This document shows positions 25,709-35,573 of a stretch of 64,000 nucleotides of DNA, piece after piece (the stretch's first letter is position 1; the number at the start of each line of letters is the position of its first letter). The position numbers were made by a program, and so were the translations under genes. The notes beneath the pieces were generated by a model, which ran no database searches, had not been told where the DNA came from, and saw only the letters and a list, made by a program, of their open reading frames with translations. Source of the DNA: Shewanella olleyana (GTDB lineage Bacteria; Pseudomonadota; Gammaproteobacteria; Enterobacterales; Shewanellaceae); assembly GCF_023283825.1 (NCBI RefSeq), contig NZ_JAKILD010000011.1, forward strand, positions 1 through 64,000. Direction: 5' to 3'.

Positions 25709-26833
25709 ATGACCAGATCTACAAAGAAATTAGTACATTTAACTACCGTGCATAATCCTTATGATACTCGTATTCTCAGGCGGCAATGTAAATCCTTGTC
25801 AGAAGAGGGCTATGAAGTCATTTTATTAAATGCCAAAGGAGTTAATGAAAACTTCGATGGTGTTCAAATTAACGCTTTTGATGATGTTACAAGTAGAATT
25901 AAAAGAATGTCTTTTACTATGATAAAGTCTTTTTTTGTATCAAAAAAATTAAATGCTGATCTTTATCATATTCATGATCCTGAGCTAATTTTTGTAGGTT
26001 TAGTTCTACGATTGTTAGGTAAAAATGTCATTTTTGATATACACGAAAACTTTATTGGAAAGATTGAAGCTAGGCCTTGGCTTAATAAATATTTGTCGAA
26101 GTTATTTATTGCTTTTTATAAGTTTATTTTGAAAAACTTAATGAATAAATTTTCTGCTGTCATTGTTGCCGAAGAGTCTATTGGCAGCACCATTAATATT
26201 AAGTCTTGTCCATTAGTATTAGTTAGGAATTTCCCTGATTTATCTTTTATCAAATCTATTGAAGTAGAAGAGGAAAGGAAACCTAATAAGGTGTTTTATT
26301 CGGGAGGGTTAACACCTAACCGCGGTATAGAACAGGTTATTAAAGCTGTTATATGTTCTAAAAATGATAATGTTAGATTAGTTATCGCGGGTAAAGCCAA
26401 CCCAAGTGTATTAAAAAGAGTTGAGTCTTATTTAAGTCATGAACGAATAAGCTATCTTGGTGAGATCCCTTTTGAACAGATTGTCTATCACATGAAAACC
26501 AGTTCTGTTGGGGTTGTTTGTAATCAAAATATATTTAACTATCAAAACGCATTACCGAATAAATTATTCGAATATATGTCGGCTGGTTTGCCTGTGGTTT
26601 TTTCAAACTTCAAACTTTGGACTGATTTGAATGATAAATATAAGTTTGGTTTATCTTGCTCCTCTAATGATCCCGTTTCGATTTGTGAATCTATAGATTC
26701 TTTATTGACTGATTTTGATTTAAATCTTGAACTCTCTGGCAATGGAAAAAATGCTGCAAAACAAATGTCATGGGAATCAGAATTTCTAAGTTTAAGTAGC
26801 CTCTATAAGGATATTTTATATAATGATGTATAA
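25709..26833 (+). CDS. Family 4 glycosyltransferase
   Basis: A 374-residue GT-B glycosyltransferase. The N-terminal TTVHNPYDTRILRRQ and YHIHDPELIFVGL are typical of GT4 exopolysaccharide transferases. The C-terminal half has VFYSGGLTPNRGIEQVI and NKLFEYMSAGLPVV, the donor-binding EX7E-like element. Its last 11 bases overlap the start of the deacetylase gene. The donor is unknown; nearby pathways supply UDP-GlcA, UDP-GlcNAc(3NAc)A and dTDP-rhamnose. Confidence 0.87.
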   Translation: MTRSTKKLVHLTTVHNPYDTRILRRQCKSLSEEGYEVILLNAKGVNENFDGVQINAFDDVTSRIKRMSFTMIKSFFVSKKLNADLYHIHDPELIFVGLVLRLLGKNVIFDIHENFIGKIEARPWLNKYLSKLFIAFYKFILKNLMNKFSAVIVAEESIGSTINIKSCPLVLVRNFPDLSFIKSIEVEEERKPNKVFYSGGLTPNRGIEQVIKAVICSKNDNVRLVIAGKANPSVLKRVESYLSHERISYLGEIPFEQIVYHMKTSSVGVVCNQNIFNYQNALPNKLFEYMSAGLPVVFSNFKLWTDLNDKYKFGLSCSSNDPVSICESIDSLLTDFDLNLELSGNGKNAAKQMSWESEFLSLSSLYKDILYNDV

Positions 26834-27467
26834 GTTTAGTCGAATCCTAGTTTTATCTCCACATACTGACGATGGTGAGATAGGAGCAGGTGCTTTTATA
26901 AATAAGTTAATCCAATCGGGAGCGGAAGTTAAATATATAGCTTTTTCTAGTTGTAAAGAATCATTACGAGATGGTTTTGAGCCTGATACTCTAGTCAAGG
27001 AATGTCAATTAGCTACAGCAACTCTTGGAATATCGAATATTGAAATTTTGGATTATCCAGTTAGAAAGTTTAACGAGCATAGACAATCTATATTAGAAAA
27101 ACTCATTAAAGTGAGAGCAAAATTTCAGCCAGACTTAGTTATTGTTCCTTCTTCAAGTGATATACATCAAGATCATAGCGTTATTTTCAATGAAGGCCAA
27201 AGAGCTTTTAAAAATACCACTCTTATAGGTTATTTTTTTCCTTGGAATTGCATAAATTTTTCAGCAGATTTAGTCGTAGAAGTCAGTGCTGATGATGTCA
27301 AAGCTAAAGAGAATTCCATTGCCTGTTATAAAAGCCAGTCTCATCGCTTTTATGCACAAGAGGGTTATATGAGAAATATGTGTCAACAACAGGGAAGTAA
27401 TACTGGCTTAGGTTTTTCAGAAGTATATGAAGTTATCAGATGGGTTATTAAAAATGAATCAGCCTAA
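26823..27467 (+). CDS. PIG-L/LmbE-family N-deacetylase
   Basis: A 214-residue protein with the PIG-L zinc-deacetylase signature SPHTDDGEIGAG (about 12-23, the PHxDD motif) and a second metal motif HQDHS near residue 117. Family members remove N-acetyl groups from GlcNAc-type sugars or related small molecules. Here it is embedded between a glycosyltransferase and two sulfotransferases, overlapping both neighbours (11 bp upstream, 14 bp downstream). It could free an amine on a HexNAc residue or lipid-linked sugar, perhaps as a site for N-sulfation as in heparan-type glycans. That last point is inference. Confidence 0.85.
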   Translation: MMYKFSRILVLSPHTDDGEIGAGAFINKLIQSGAEVKYIAFSSCKESLRDGFEPDTLVKECQLATATLGISNIEILDYPVRKFNEHRQSILEKLIKVRAKFQPDLVIVPSSSDIHQDHSVIFNEGQRAFKNTTLIGYFFPWNCINFSADLVVEVSADDVKAKENSIACYKSQSHRFYAQEGYMRNMCQQQGSNTGLGFSEVYEVIRWVIKNESA

Positions 27468-28383
27468 TATAGTATTTATAGGTGGGACAGGTCGCTGCGG
27501 AACGAATGTAATAAAAGATATTTTAAGCCTTAATCAAGACGTTGGTTCTTTACCATTTGAAACTAGATTTACAATTGACCCAGATGGATTAATTGATTCT
27601 TTGACTGGTATCACTCAAGCTTCAAGCCCTTTTATTGCAGACCTGAAAATTAAACGGTTAAAAAGCTTTTTAAAACAATTATCAACCAAAAATTCAGCCT
27701 CTCTGATAGATAAAAGTTATTATGCTGACTGGGAGTTAAGTAAGCATTTTCATAATTATGATGAATTGGTTGATAAATTGATTAAAGGGGTTAGCCATTT
27801 TACTTACACAGCAAAATGGCCTGGTGCGTTAAGTAACAATAGTTTGATGTATCATTCAACTGATGCTTCAACTATAGAATTTGAGTTTTCGGAATTTATA
27901 AATACTTTATATTCTGACTTTCTTTATAGAAATAATAAAAAAATATATGTAGAAGACAATACTTACAATAGCTTATTCATTGATAAACTTCTTCATTTAT
28001 GTCCGAATGCAAAGTTTATCCATATGGTGAGAGATCCAAGAGATGTAATTGCGTCATATATCGGCCAAAGGTGGACACCTACAGATTTAGCTGATGTTAT
28101 TTATTTTTATAAAAACCTAATTAATAGTTCAATCAAAAACGAAAGGAAACTTAATTGTGATAGTTTTATTCGGATAAAGCTAGAAGACCTATGTAAGGAA
28201 CCTAAGCATGTTTTAAATAAACTATCTATATTTTGTGGAATAGATTATGTCGAAGAATTTTCAAAGTTTGATTTAACTCGATCAAACTCTGGTCGCTGGC
28301 AAACTCAGTTTTCGACAACAGAAATAGAATTCATTACTGAGACATTACAAGATGAATTGACTATGTTAGGTTATAGCCAATGA
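27454..28383 (+). CDS. Sulfotransferase family protein (1)
   Basis: A 309-residue PAPS-dependent sulfotransferase-like protein. The N-terminal 5'-phosphosulfate loop is IGGTGRCGTNVIKDIL (about 9-24), and the 3'-phosphate-binding motif is HMVRDPRDVIASY (about 190-202). I set the start at the ATG at 27454 because the P-loop normally begins within the first 15 residues; the longer frame from 27427 adds nine residues lying fully inside the deacetylase gene. It overlaps the next gene by 4 bp. A complete PAPS-synthesis module lies 5 kb downstream, so it probably sulfates the locus B polysaccharide or its lipid-linked repeat. Confidence 0.83.
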   Translation: MNQPNIVFIGGTGRCGTNVIKDILSLNQDVGSLPFETRFTIDPDGLIDSLTGITQASSPFIADLKIKRLKSFLKQLSTKNSASLIDKSYYADWELSKHFHNYDELVDKLIKGVSHFTYTAKWPGALSNNSLMYHSTDASTIEFEFSEFINTLYSDFLYRNNKKIYVEDNTYNSLFIDKLLHLCPNAKFIHMVRDPRDVIASYIGQRWTPTDLADVIYFYKNLINSSIKNERKLNCDSFIRIKLEDLCKEPKHVLNKLSIFCGIDYVEEFSKFDLTRSNSGRWQTQFSTTEIEFITETLQDELTMLGYSQ

Positions 28384-29255
28384 AAGCTCAGTTGATATTT
28401 GTGATCGGAGCTGCCCGCTCAGGAACTCATCTTGTCGGGAGTACACTCTCTAAAATTTCAAATAATACTCAGTATCTTGCAGAAATAAATGAGTTTTGGA
28501 ACAAGTACAATTTAGATAGCTCGATAGATACTTTTAGGTGTGTAAATGAATTTCCAGATTCTATATTAGAAAAGGCTAGAGCTGATTTTTTAGATTTAAT
28601 AGATCTTGATGCAGACTTTGTTATTGAAAAAACAGCAGCAAATTCGTTGCGAACTGATTTTTTAGTAAAATTATTTCCAGATGCCAAATTTGTATATGTC
28701 TATCGTGATGGTAGGGATGTGGTAAATTCTGTAATCAAAAAGAACCTAGGTGATTCAAGAAAAGTTACAGTAACTAGTAGTAAGAAAGAGCCCATAAAGA
28801 ATAAAATTGTTTTTCTGTATCGGCGTATACTAGATAAATTGCAAAGTCCCACTTTTAGTTTTAGTTATTTCGCGAAAAACTATAAATACTATACTTCATT
28901 AGTACTCGGTCTTTTTGGTTATAGAACTAAGTTTTATTGGGGGCCGAGGTTTACGAAGTCGAGAATAAATAATTTACATGAGTACGCAGAACTACAATGG
29001 GTAGCATCATGTTGTAGATCAACTAAAGACCTCAAAAACTCTAATTCTTTTAACATTTTGTTTGACGACATCATAAATGATAGGTCAACGGTGGAAAAGT
29101 CGTTAGCTAGTTTTATTGGAGCGAAACAGAATAGTGTAGTTTTTCATCTTAAGTTTTCTAGTTCTGATAAGTTAAGTAATAGAAATAGTTACAAAGCTCA
29201 TACAAAAAGTTTTATTTCAACAATGGATAAGATGAATAATGAATTCCCGAGATAA
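28380..29255 (+). CDS. Sulfotransferase family protein (2)
   Basis: A 291-residue second sulfotransferase: P-loop VIGAARSGTHLVGSTL (about 8-23) and 3'-phosphate motif YVYRDGRDVVNSV (about 103-115), both intact. The middle (FYWGPRFTKSRINN) resembles bacterial carbohydrate sulfotransferases. It overlaps its upstream homologue by 4 bp (ATGA) and the downstream GT2 by 17 bp, so the three are translationally coupled. The two sulfotransferases are only distantly alike, which suggests two different positions are sulfated. Confidence 0.83.
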   Translation: MKAQLIFVIGAARSGTHLVGSTLSKISNNTQYLAEINEFWNKYNLDSSIDTFRCVNEFPDSILEKARADFLDLIDLDADFVIEKTAANSLRTDFLVKLFPDAKFVYVYRDGRDVVNSVIKKNLGDSRKVTVTSSKKEPIKNKIVFLYRRILDKLQSPTFSFSYFAKNYKYYTSLVLGLFGYRTKFYWGPRFTKSRINNLHEYAELQWVASCCRSTKDLKNSNSFNILFDDIINDRSTVEKSLASFIGAKQNSVVFHLKFSSSDKLSNRNSYKAHTKSFISTMDKMNNEFPR

Positions 29256-30000
29256 AGATTTAGTATCTATCATCACACCGAGTTACAAATCTAAACGTTT
29301 TATACAAGAAACAATCGATAGTGTAATGAGTCAAAGTTATAGTAATTTTGAAATGTTAATAGTTGATGATTTTTCACCTGATGGAAGTGCTGATTTCATA
29401 GAATCAATTTTGCCTGACAAACGATTCAAGTTATTCAAACTCGATAAGAATGTGGGTGCAGCTGAAGCTCGTAATGTTGCTTTAAGAGAAGCTAAGGGAC
29501 AATATGTTGCTTTTCTAGATAGTGATGATACTTGGGAGCCAAGTAAACTTATGACCCATATTAATTATATGAAGTCTTCGGATGCGGCTTTTACTTTTAG
29601 TTCATATAATACTTTATTCGAGGATGGTAAAAGAACCGGTAAAGTCATTCACTCGGTTAGTAAAATTGATTTTAATGGTTATATGAAAAATACAATTATT
29701 GGTTGTTTAACGGTTGTTATTGATGCGAGTAAAGTAAAACCTTTTACAATGCCAAACCTAAAATCTAGTCATGATATGGCATTATGGGGCGATATACTTA
29801 AAATTAACTATATAAATGCGCATGGCATACCAGATGTGCTAGCTAATTATCGTTTAGTTAGTACATCTAATACGGCTAAAAAAGGTAAAGCTGCTCATGA
29901 TGTTTGGAAAGTCTACACAGAATATTTTAAATTCAACTATTTAAAGAGCTTTTGGTTTTTTATTAATTATGCATTTAATGCGTGTAAAAAAAGGATTTGA
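29239..30000 (+). CDS. Family 2 glycosyltransferase
   Basis: A 253-residue GT2 enzyme: SIITPSYKSKRFIQETIDSV, VDDFSPDGSADF, VGAAEARNVALREAKG and the FLDSDDTW metal-binding motif, all in the first 100 residues. It has the compact form common in exopolysaccharide clusters. The donor is not predictable. Its start lies within the preceding sulfotransferase gene. Confidence 0.88.
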   Translation: MNSRDKDLVSIITPSYKSKRFIQETIDSVMSQSYSNFEMLIVDDFSPDGSADFIESILPDKRFKLFKLDKNVGAAEARNVALREAKGQYVAFLDSDDTWEPSKLMTHINYMKSSDAAFTFSSYNTLFEDGKRTGKVIHSVSKIDFNGYMKNTIIGCLTVVIDASKVKPFTMPNLKSSHDMALWGDILKINYINAHGIPDVLANYRLVSTSNTAKKGKAAHDVWKVYTEYFKFNYLKSFWFFINYAFNACKKRI

Positions 30001-30001
30001 A

Positions 30002-30655
30002 ATGAAGAGGTTTTTTGATTTTTTTGTTTCCTTTTTTGGTATTGTATTTTTTTCTCCTGTTATTTGTATAGGTTGGCTTTTTGCAACTTTTAGTACAAAG
30101 TCTAACGGATTTTTTGTACAAAAAAGAGTTGGTTTAAATGGTTCTATTTTTTATGTATACAAATTAAAAACCATGGTTTCAGTTTCTGAAAATACTTCAT
30201 CAATAACAGCTCTAAATGAATCTCGTATTACTAAAACTGGCCAAATACTTCGCAAGTATAAAATTGATGAGCTCCCACAACTTTTCAATGTATTGTTGGG
30301 GCAGATGAGTCTTGTTGGGCCTAGGCCTGACGTACCAGGTTATGCAGATTGTTTAATTGGAGATGACAGGGCAATACTAAGTTTAAGACCAGGAATTACC
30401 GGTTTGGCAACACTTCACTTTAAAAATGAAGAAGAAATACTACTTAAGGTAGAAGATCCTAAAACATTTAATGACTCTGTAATATTTCCATTAAAAACAA
30501 AGATTAATTTAAACTACCTTCAAGAGCATACAATGAAATTAGATATTGACTTAATTCTAATAACGGTAATCGGACGCTCGTTATTTGGAACTATCGTTAC
30601 CCCATTTGAACAGCCTGATGATTGTGTTTCTAAACTAGGAATTCAAAATGCTTAA
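30002..30655 (+). CDS. Initiating sugar-phosphate transferase (PglC/WcaJ catalytic-domain type)
   Basis: A 217-residue bacterial sugar transferase of the short monotopic phosphoglycosyltransferase type. It has one N-terminal membrane re-entrant helix ([19 protein letters not shown]), then [35 protein letters not shown] with the catalytic D-E pair, [13 protein letters not shown] and RPGITGLA. It attaches the first sugar-1-phosphate to undecaprenyl phosphate, and is thus the priming enzyme of the Wzy-dependent locus B, distinct from the WecA-type primase of locus A. The upstream extension to 29969 overlaps the GT2 gene and adds no conserved residues, so I start at the ATG at 30002. Confidence 0.9.
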   Translation: MKRFFDFFVSFFGIVFFSPVICIGWLFATFSTKSNGFFVQKRVGLNGSIFYVYKLKTMVSVSENTSSITALNESRITKTGQILRKYKIDELPQLFNVLLGQMSLVGPRPDVPGYADCLIGDDRAILSLRPGITGLATLHFKNEEEILLKVEDPKTFNDSVIFPLKTKINLNYLQEHTMKLDIDLILITVIGRSLFGTIVTPFEQPDDCVSKLGIQNA

Positions 30656-31823
30656 TACCCCTTTTTCAACTTGGCCTTCTTTCACAAAGGAAGAGTCAGA
30701 TGCTATTAGTCGTGTTTTACTCTCGAACAAAGTCAATTATTGGACTGGTAATGAAGGGAGAAGCTTTGAGGATGAGTTTTCTTCTTGGACTGGATGCAAC
30801 TATTCTGTTGCTCTAGCTAATGGTACTTTAGCTTTAGATATTGCATTAAAAGCTTTAAAGATTGGTAATGGTGACGATGTTATAACAACACCTAGAACTT
30901 TTTTAGCATCAGCATCAAGTATCGTTACTGCTGGTGCTAATCCAGTATTCGCTGATGTTGATTTGAATAGTCAAAATATTACTGCTGATACAATTGAAGC
31001 TGTTTTAACTGATAATACTAAAGCGGTAATTGTTGTCCACCTAGCTGGAATGCCTGCTGAAATGGACGATATTATGGCTTTATCTAAAAAGCACGGCTTT
31101 AAAGTCATTGAAGATTGTGCTCAAGCTCATGGGGCAAAATATAAAGGTCGTAGTGTCGGCAGTATTGGGCACATTGGAGCTTGGTCATTCTGTCAGGATA
31201 AAATCATGTCCACCGCTGGAGAAGGTGGCATGGTAACTACTAATGATAAGGCCCTCTGGAATTTTATGTGGTCTTATAAAGACCATGGTAAAAATTTTGA
31301 CTCTGTTTATAACAGCGATCACCCTCCTGGATTTAGATGGTTACATGACAGCTTTGGAACTAACTGGAGAATGACTGAAATACAAGCTGCAGTTGGTAGA
31401 ATTCAGTTAAAACGAATGAGACACTGGACTGAGCAGCGTCAAAGAAATTCCGAAGCGATAAATAAATCAATTAGTGATATTAAAGTTGTCCGTGCTATTA
31501 ATATACCTGATCACATCAATCATGCACATTACAAACATTACATGTTTATAAAACCTGAGTATTTGGCTGATGGGTGGTCTCGAGATCGAATTGTAAATGA
31601 AATTATTTCTCTTGGGGTGCCAGTTTATCAGGGCAGTTGTTCTGAAGTTTATCTTGAAAAAGCTTTCGATGATACAGGCTGGAGACCAAATAAGCGTTTA
31701 GAAAATGCAAAATTACTTGGTGAAACTAGTTTAATGTTTTTAGTCCATCCCACTTTAACTGAAATCGAAATTAATAAGAGTTGTTCTGTCATCAGAAAAG
31801 TTTTATTAGCGGCACAGAAGTAG
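30648..31823 (+). CDS. DegT/DnrJ/EryC1-family sugar aminotransferase
   Basis: A 391-residue PLP aminotransferase beginning [17 protein letters not shown]. It has [29 protein letters not shown] and the PLP-lysine in [15 protein letters not shown]. It belongs to the group that aminates 4-keto (or 3-keto) nucleotide sugars. WbpM, encoded in the same locus at 39100, makes UDP-4-keto-6-deoxy-GlcNAc, so a UDP-4-amino-4,6-dideoxy sugar is a possible product. That pairing is inference. It overlaps the preceding gene by 8 bp. Confidence 0.87.
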   Translation: MLNTPFSTWPSFTKEESDAISRVLLSNKVNYWTGNEGRSFEDEFSSWTGCNYSVALANGTLALDIALKALKIGNGDDVITTPRTFLASASSIVTAGANPVFADVDLNSQNITADTIEAVLTDNTKAVIVVHLAGMPAEMDDIMALSKKHGFKVIEDCAQAHGAKYKGRSVGSIGHIGAWSFCQDKIMSTAGEGGMVTTNDKALWNFMWSYKDHGKNFDSVYNSDHPPGFRWLHDSFGTNWRMTEIQAAVGRIQLKRMRHWTEQRQRNSEAINKSISDIKVVRAINIPDHINHAHYKHYMFIKPEYLADGWSRDRIVNEIISLGVPVYQGSCSEVYLEKAFDDTGWRPNKRLENAKLLGETSLMFLVHPTLTEIEINKSCSVIRKVLLAAQK

Positions 31824-31828
31824 ATATT

Positions 31829-32995
31829 ATGAAAATAGCAATTGCAGGAACTGGATACGTAGGTTTATCAAATTCAATGTTATTAGCTCAAAATAATGAC
31901 GTTATTGCTGTCGATATTTTGGAAGAAAAAGTCAGTTTGTTGAATAATCGTATTTCACCAATAGTAGATAGTGGGATTTCGGACTTTTTAAAAAGAGATG
32001 ACATTTCATTCCGGGCTACATTAGATAAGAATGAAGCTTATGTTAATGCTGAATATGTGATTATCGCTACACCTACTGATTATGATCCGCAAACTAATTA
32101 CTTTAATACCTCGTCAGTTGAGAGTGTCATTAAAGAAGTAATGAGTATCAACAAGAATGCTGTAATGATCATTAAATCAACGGTACCGGTTGGCTTTACG
32201 GCTAGAATAAGCGAAGAGTTAAAATGCAGCAATTTAATTTTTTCTCCTGAGTTTTTACGTGAAGGGAGTGCATTATATGACAATTTATATCCTTCTAGAA
32301 TTATTGTCGGAGAGCAAAGTGAAAGAGCACGAATATTTGCAGAGCTGTTAACACAAGGTGCATTAAAAGAAAATATTAAAGTTTTATATACTGATAGTAC
32401 TGAAGCTGAAGGGATTAAATTATTTTCAAATACATATTTAGCCCTTCGTGTAGCTTATTTTAATGAACTTGATTCTTACGCAGAGTCTCATGGTTTAAAT
32501 TCTCGTCAAATCATCGAAGGTGTATGCTTAGACCCAAGAATTGGTGAACATTATAATAACCCTTCTTTTGGTTATGGTGGCTATTGTTTGCCTAAAGATA
32601 CCAAACAACTTAGAGCAAATTATAAAGACGTACCTAATAATATAATTAGTGCAATAGTTGATTCTAATACCACACGAAAAGATTTCATCGCAGAGTCTAT
32701 TTTGAAAAAAAATCCCAACTGTGTTGGTGTATACAGACTCATTATGAAAACGGGTTCAGATAATTTTCGTGCATCCTCTATTCAAGGTATAATGAAAAGA
32801 ATTAAGGCTAAAGGAATAAAAGTCGTTGTGTATGAGCCAGTGCTTAAAGAGAAGTCTTTTTACAACTCTAAAGTGATAGAGTCTTTAGCTGATTTTAAAC
32901 AACAATCTGATGTTATTATATCAAATAGGTTAGTTGATGAGATTTTGGATGTTAAAGATAAGGTTTACACAAGAGACTTATTTTCAAAAGATTAA
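31829..32995 (+). CDS. ugd: UDP-glucose 6-dehydrogenase
   Basis: A 388-residue enzyme: Rossmann motif [54 protein letters not shown], the catalytic Cys in [12 protein letters not shown] (about residue 254), and [14 protein letters not shown] near the end. It is the short (about 388-residue) Ugd type of enterobacterial capsule loci and makes UDP-glucuronic acid from UDP-glucose. The start is the ATG at 31829, which matches the family start; the longer frame from 31781 overlaps the aminotransferase. Confidence 0.93.
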   Translation: MKIAIAGTGYVGLSNSMLLAQNNDVIAVDILEEKVSLLNNRISPIVDSGISDFLKRDDISFRATLDKNEAYVNAEYVIIATPTDYDPQTNYFNTSSVESVIKEVMSINKNAVMIIKSTVPVGFTARISEELKCSNLIFSPEFLREGSALYDNLYPSRIIVGEQSERARIFAELLTQGALKENIKVLYTDSTEAEGIKLFSNTYLALRVAYFNELDSYAESHGLNSRQIIEGVCLDPRIGEHYNNPSFGYGGYCLPKDTKQLRANYKDVPNNIISAIVDSNTTRKDFIAESILKKNPNCVGVYRLIMKTGSDNFRASSIQGIMKRIKAKGIKVVVYEPVLKEKSFYNSKVIESLADFKQQSDVIISNRLVDEILDVKDKVYTRDLFSKD

Positions 32996-33129
32996 ATTTT
33001 GTTCTTATTTATTAATTATAAATATAAGTCGATTTAAACATTGTTACGTATAATGTTTATATATTTGGAAGTTGCTTGTATTTAAATACAGTATTTGAAA
33101 TGGCTCTAAATTAATAGGATTAGATTTTC
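32996..33129 (+). promoter_or_regulatory. cysD leader with candidate -10 box
   Basis: A 134-bp AT-rich gap, the largest between 30 and 39 kb. A perfect TATAAT lies at 33049-33054, but no good -35 is visible at 16-18 bp. It may give the sulfate-activation genes a promoter of their own. Confidence 0.3.
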
Positions 33130-34038
33130 ATGAAAGAAGATAGATTAACGCACTTAAGAGCACTCGAGGCTGAGTCAATTCATATCATGCGTGAAGTTGC
33201 TGCAGAATTTGATAATCCTGTAATGCTTTACTCTGTTGGTAAAGATTCGTCAGTATTACTGCATTTAGCGCGTAAAGCCTTTTACCCAGGTAAAATTCCT
33301 TTCCCACTTATGCATGTAGATACAAACTGGAAATTTCAAGAAATGATCCAGTTTAGAGATCAAATGGCTGAGAAATACGATTTTGACTTAATTGTGCATA
33401 AAAACCCACGTGGAATGGAGATGAATATCAGCCCTTTCACACATGGTAGCGCTAAGCACACCGATATCATGAAAACGGAAGGCTTGAAGCAAGCTTTGGA
33501 TATGCATGGTTTTGATGCCGCTTTTGGTGGTGCACGCCGTGACGAAGAAAAGTCGCGTGCTAAAGAACGTGTTTATTCATTCCGTGACAATAAGCATCGC
33601 TGGGATCCTAAAAACCAACGTCCTGAGCTTTGGAATATATACAACAGTAAAGTAGATAAAGGTGAAAGTATTCGTGTGTTCCCGTTATCGAATTGGACTG
33701 AGTTAGATATCTGGCAGTATATTTACCTTGAGGGTATAGAAATTCCTTCACTATATTTTGCTAAAGAGCGTCCTGTAGTAGAAAGAGATGGTACGTTAAT
33801 CATGGTAGATGACGATCGTATGGAGCTGAAAGAAGGCGAAACAGCAGAACAAAAAATGGTTCGTTTTAGAACACTTGGCTGTTACCCACTAACTGGTGCT
33901 GTCGACTCTGTTGCACAAACCTTACCTGAAATTATTCAAGAAATGCTTTTATGTACAACATCAGAGCGTCAAGGTCGAGTTATTGATAACGACTCAGCAG
34001 GTTCGATGGAGAAGAAAAAGATGGAAGGTTACTTTTAA
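33130..34038 (+). CDS. cysD: Sulfate adenylyltransferase small subunit CysD
   Basis: A 302-residue ATP sulfurylase catalytic subunit. The PP-loop is in [19 protein letters not shown] (about 36-54), with [16 protein letters not shown] and [12 protein letters not shown] further on, and the standard end ([14 protein letters not shown]). With CysN it makes APS from sulfate and ATP, driven by GTP hydrolysis. Length and motifs are full and conserved. The placement between glycan genes, rather than next to cysH/cysI/cysJ, points to use in polysaccharide sulfation and not only in cysteine synthesis. Confidence 0.96.
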   Translation: MKEDRLTHLRALEAESIHIMREVAAEFDNPVMLYSVGKDSSVLLHLARKAFYPGKIPFPLMHVDTNWKFQEMIQFRDQMAEKYDFDLIVHKNPRGMEMNISPFTHGSAKHTDIMKTEGLKQALDMHGFDAAFGGARRDEEKSRAKERVYSFRDNKHRWDPKNQRPELWNIYNSKVDKGESIRVFPLSNWTELDIWQYIYLEGIEIPSLYFAKERPVVERDGTLIMVDDDRMELKEGETAEQKMVRFRTLGCYPLTGAVDSVAQTLPEIIQEMLLCTTSERQGRVIDNDSAGSMEKKKMEGYF

Positions 34039-34134
34039 TCTTAAATCCATACTTCCCTTGCTTAGTAATAAAAGCTTTAACTACTTTTAAGCAACTATAG
34101 TTGCGAAAAACGATCAAAATTTAAGGAAAGATTG

Positions 34135-35541
34135 ATGTCTAACAGTACGTCTCTTATTGCTTCTGACATTGAAGCATATTTAAAAGTTCATGAAAATAAA
34201 GACATGCTCCGTATCTTAACCTGCGGCAGTGTGGACGATGGTAAATCAACGTTAATTGGTAGATTGTTGTTTGATAGCAAAATGATTTTTGAAGATCAGA
34301 TGGCTGCAATTGAAAAAGACTCTAAACGATTTAATACCACTGACGACTCTTTTGACTTAGCTTTATTAGTAGATGGCTTGCAGTCAGAACGTGAGCAAGG
34401 TATTACCATTGATGTTGCTTATCGTTATTTTGCAACGGAGCAACGCAAGTTCATTATCGCTGATACTCCTGGTCATGAACAATATACGCGTAACATGGCA
34501 ACTGGTGCTTCAACTGCTGATTTAGCCATTATCCTGATTGATGCTCGTCACGGTGTTCAAGTTCAAACTCGCCGTCATAGTTTCATTTGTTCTCAGCTAG
34601 GTATTAAGCACGTAATTATTGCAATTAACAAAATGGATGCTGTTGATTACGAGCAAAGTGTTTATCAAAATATTAAAAAAGAATACCGTGAATTTGCAGA
34701 AGATTTGTCTTTTGAAGATGTTCGTTTTGTCCCTATCTCCGCGTTAAAAGGTGATAATGTCGTAAACGAAAGTGAAAATATGACTTGGTATCCCGGTTCT
34801 ACCATGATGAAGTTACTGAACACGGTTACCATTAACCGTGATGTATCGAGTGCATTTAGAATGCAAGTTCAGTATGTGAATCGTCCTAACCTTGATTTCA
34901 GAGGCTTCTGCGGCACGATCGCTTCAGGTGACATTCGCGTCGGTGATACCGTAAAAACCTTACCATCAGGTAAAGAAAGCAGGGTTAAGTCTATTGTGAC
35001 CTTTGACGGTAATATCGAAAAAGCTTCAGCTGGTATGGCAATTACTATCACTCTTGAAGATGAAATTGATATCAGCCGCGGCGATATGCTAGTTAGACCT
35101 CATGAGCTAACATCTTCAGCTAGCCATTTTGAAGCTGACGTTGTATGGATGACAGAAGAAGCACTACACGTTGATCGTGAATATGCGATTAAAGTGGGTA
35201 GCAAATCTGTTTACGGTTATGTTGAGGCTGTAAACCATCGCGTTGATGTGAATACCCTTGAAGTTTCAGCTGCAACTCAGCTTGAGTTAAACGAGATGGG
35301 TAGCTGTAATTTTGCTGTCAATGAACCTGTTCAATTTGATGCTTATGGTACTAATCGTTCAACTGGTGCTTTTATCATTATAGACCGTTTAACTAATGTC
35401 ACTGTTGGCGCCGGCATGATAAGAAATGAGATTTCTGGTAAAGAGTCAACGAAGGGTTCTGAGTATTCAGAATTTGAAGTGGAATTTAATGCATTAGTAA
35501 GAAAACACTTCCCACATTGGGGCGCTAAAGTGATAGGTTAA
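34135..35541 (+). CDS. cysN: Sulfate adenylyltransferase GTPase subunit CysN
   Basis: A 468-residue EF-Tu-like GTPase: G1 GSVDDGKST (about 31-39), [11 protein letters not shown] (G3), NKMDAVDY (G4), followed by the two beta-barrel domains. It ends after the CysN domain with no fused APS kinase; the kinase is a separate gene at 37381. An in-frame TTG at 34132 precedes the ATG at 34135, and I chose the ATG, which follows AAGGAAAG. Confidence 0.95.
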   Translation: MSNSTSLIASDIEAYLKVHENKDMLRILTCGSVDDGKSTLIGRLLFDSKMIFEDQMAAIEKDSKRFNTTDDSFDLALLVDGLQSEREQGITIDVAYRYFATEQRKFIIADTPGHEQYTRNMATGASTADLAIILIDARHGVQVQTRRHSFICSQLGIKHVIIAINKMDAVDYEQSVYQNIKKEYREFAEDLSFEDVRFVPISALKGDNVVNESENMTWYPGSTMMKLLNTVTINRDVSSAFRMQVQYVNRPNLDFRGFCGTIASGDIRVGDTVKTLPSGKESRVKSIVTFDGNIEKASAGMAITITLEDEIDISRGDMLVRPHELTSSASHFEADVVWMTEEALHVDREYAIKVGSKSVYGYVEAVNHRVDVNTLEVSAATQLELNEMGSCNFAVNEPVQFDAYGTNRSTGAFIIIDRLTNVTVGAGMIRNEISGKESTKGSEYSEFEVEFNALVRKHFPHWGAKVIG

Positions 35542-35573
35542 CCAATCTAAGGTGTTCACTTCAAAGGGCTGCT

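Noticed and set aside
28380..29255. Kinase-type P-loop protein
   Set aside because: The P-loop context GAARSGTH together with the YRDGRDVV motif fits the sulfotransferase PAPS-binding elements rather than a nucleotide kinase.
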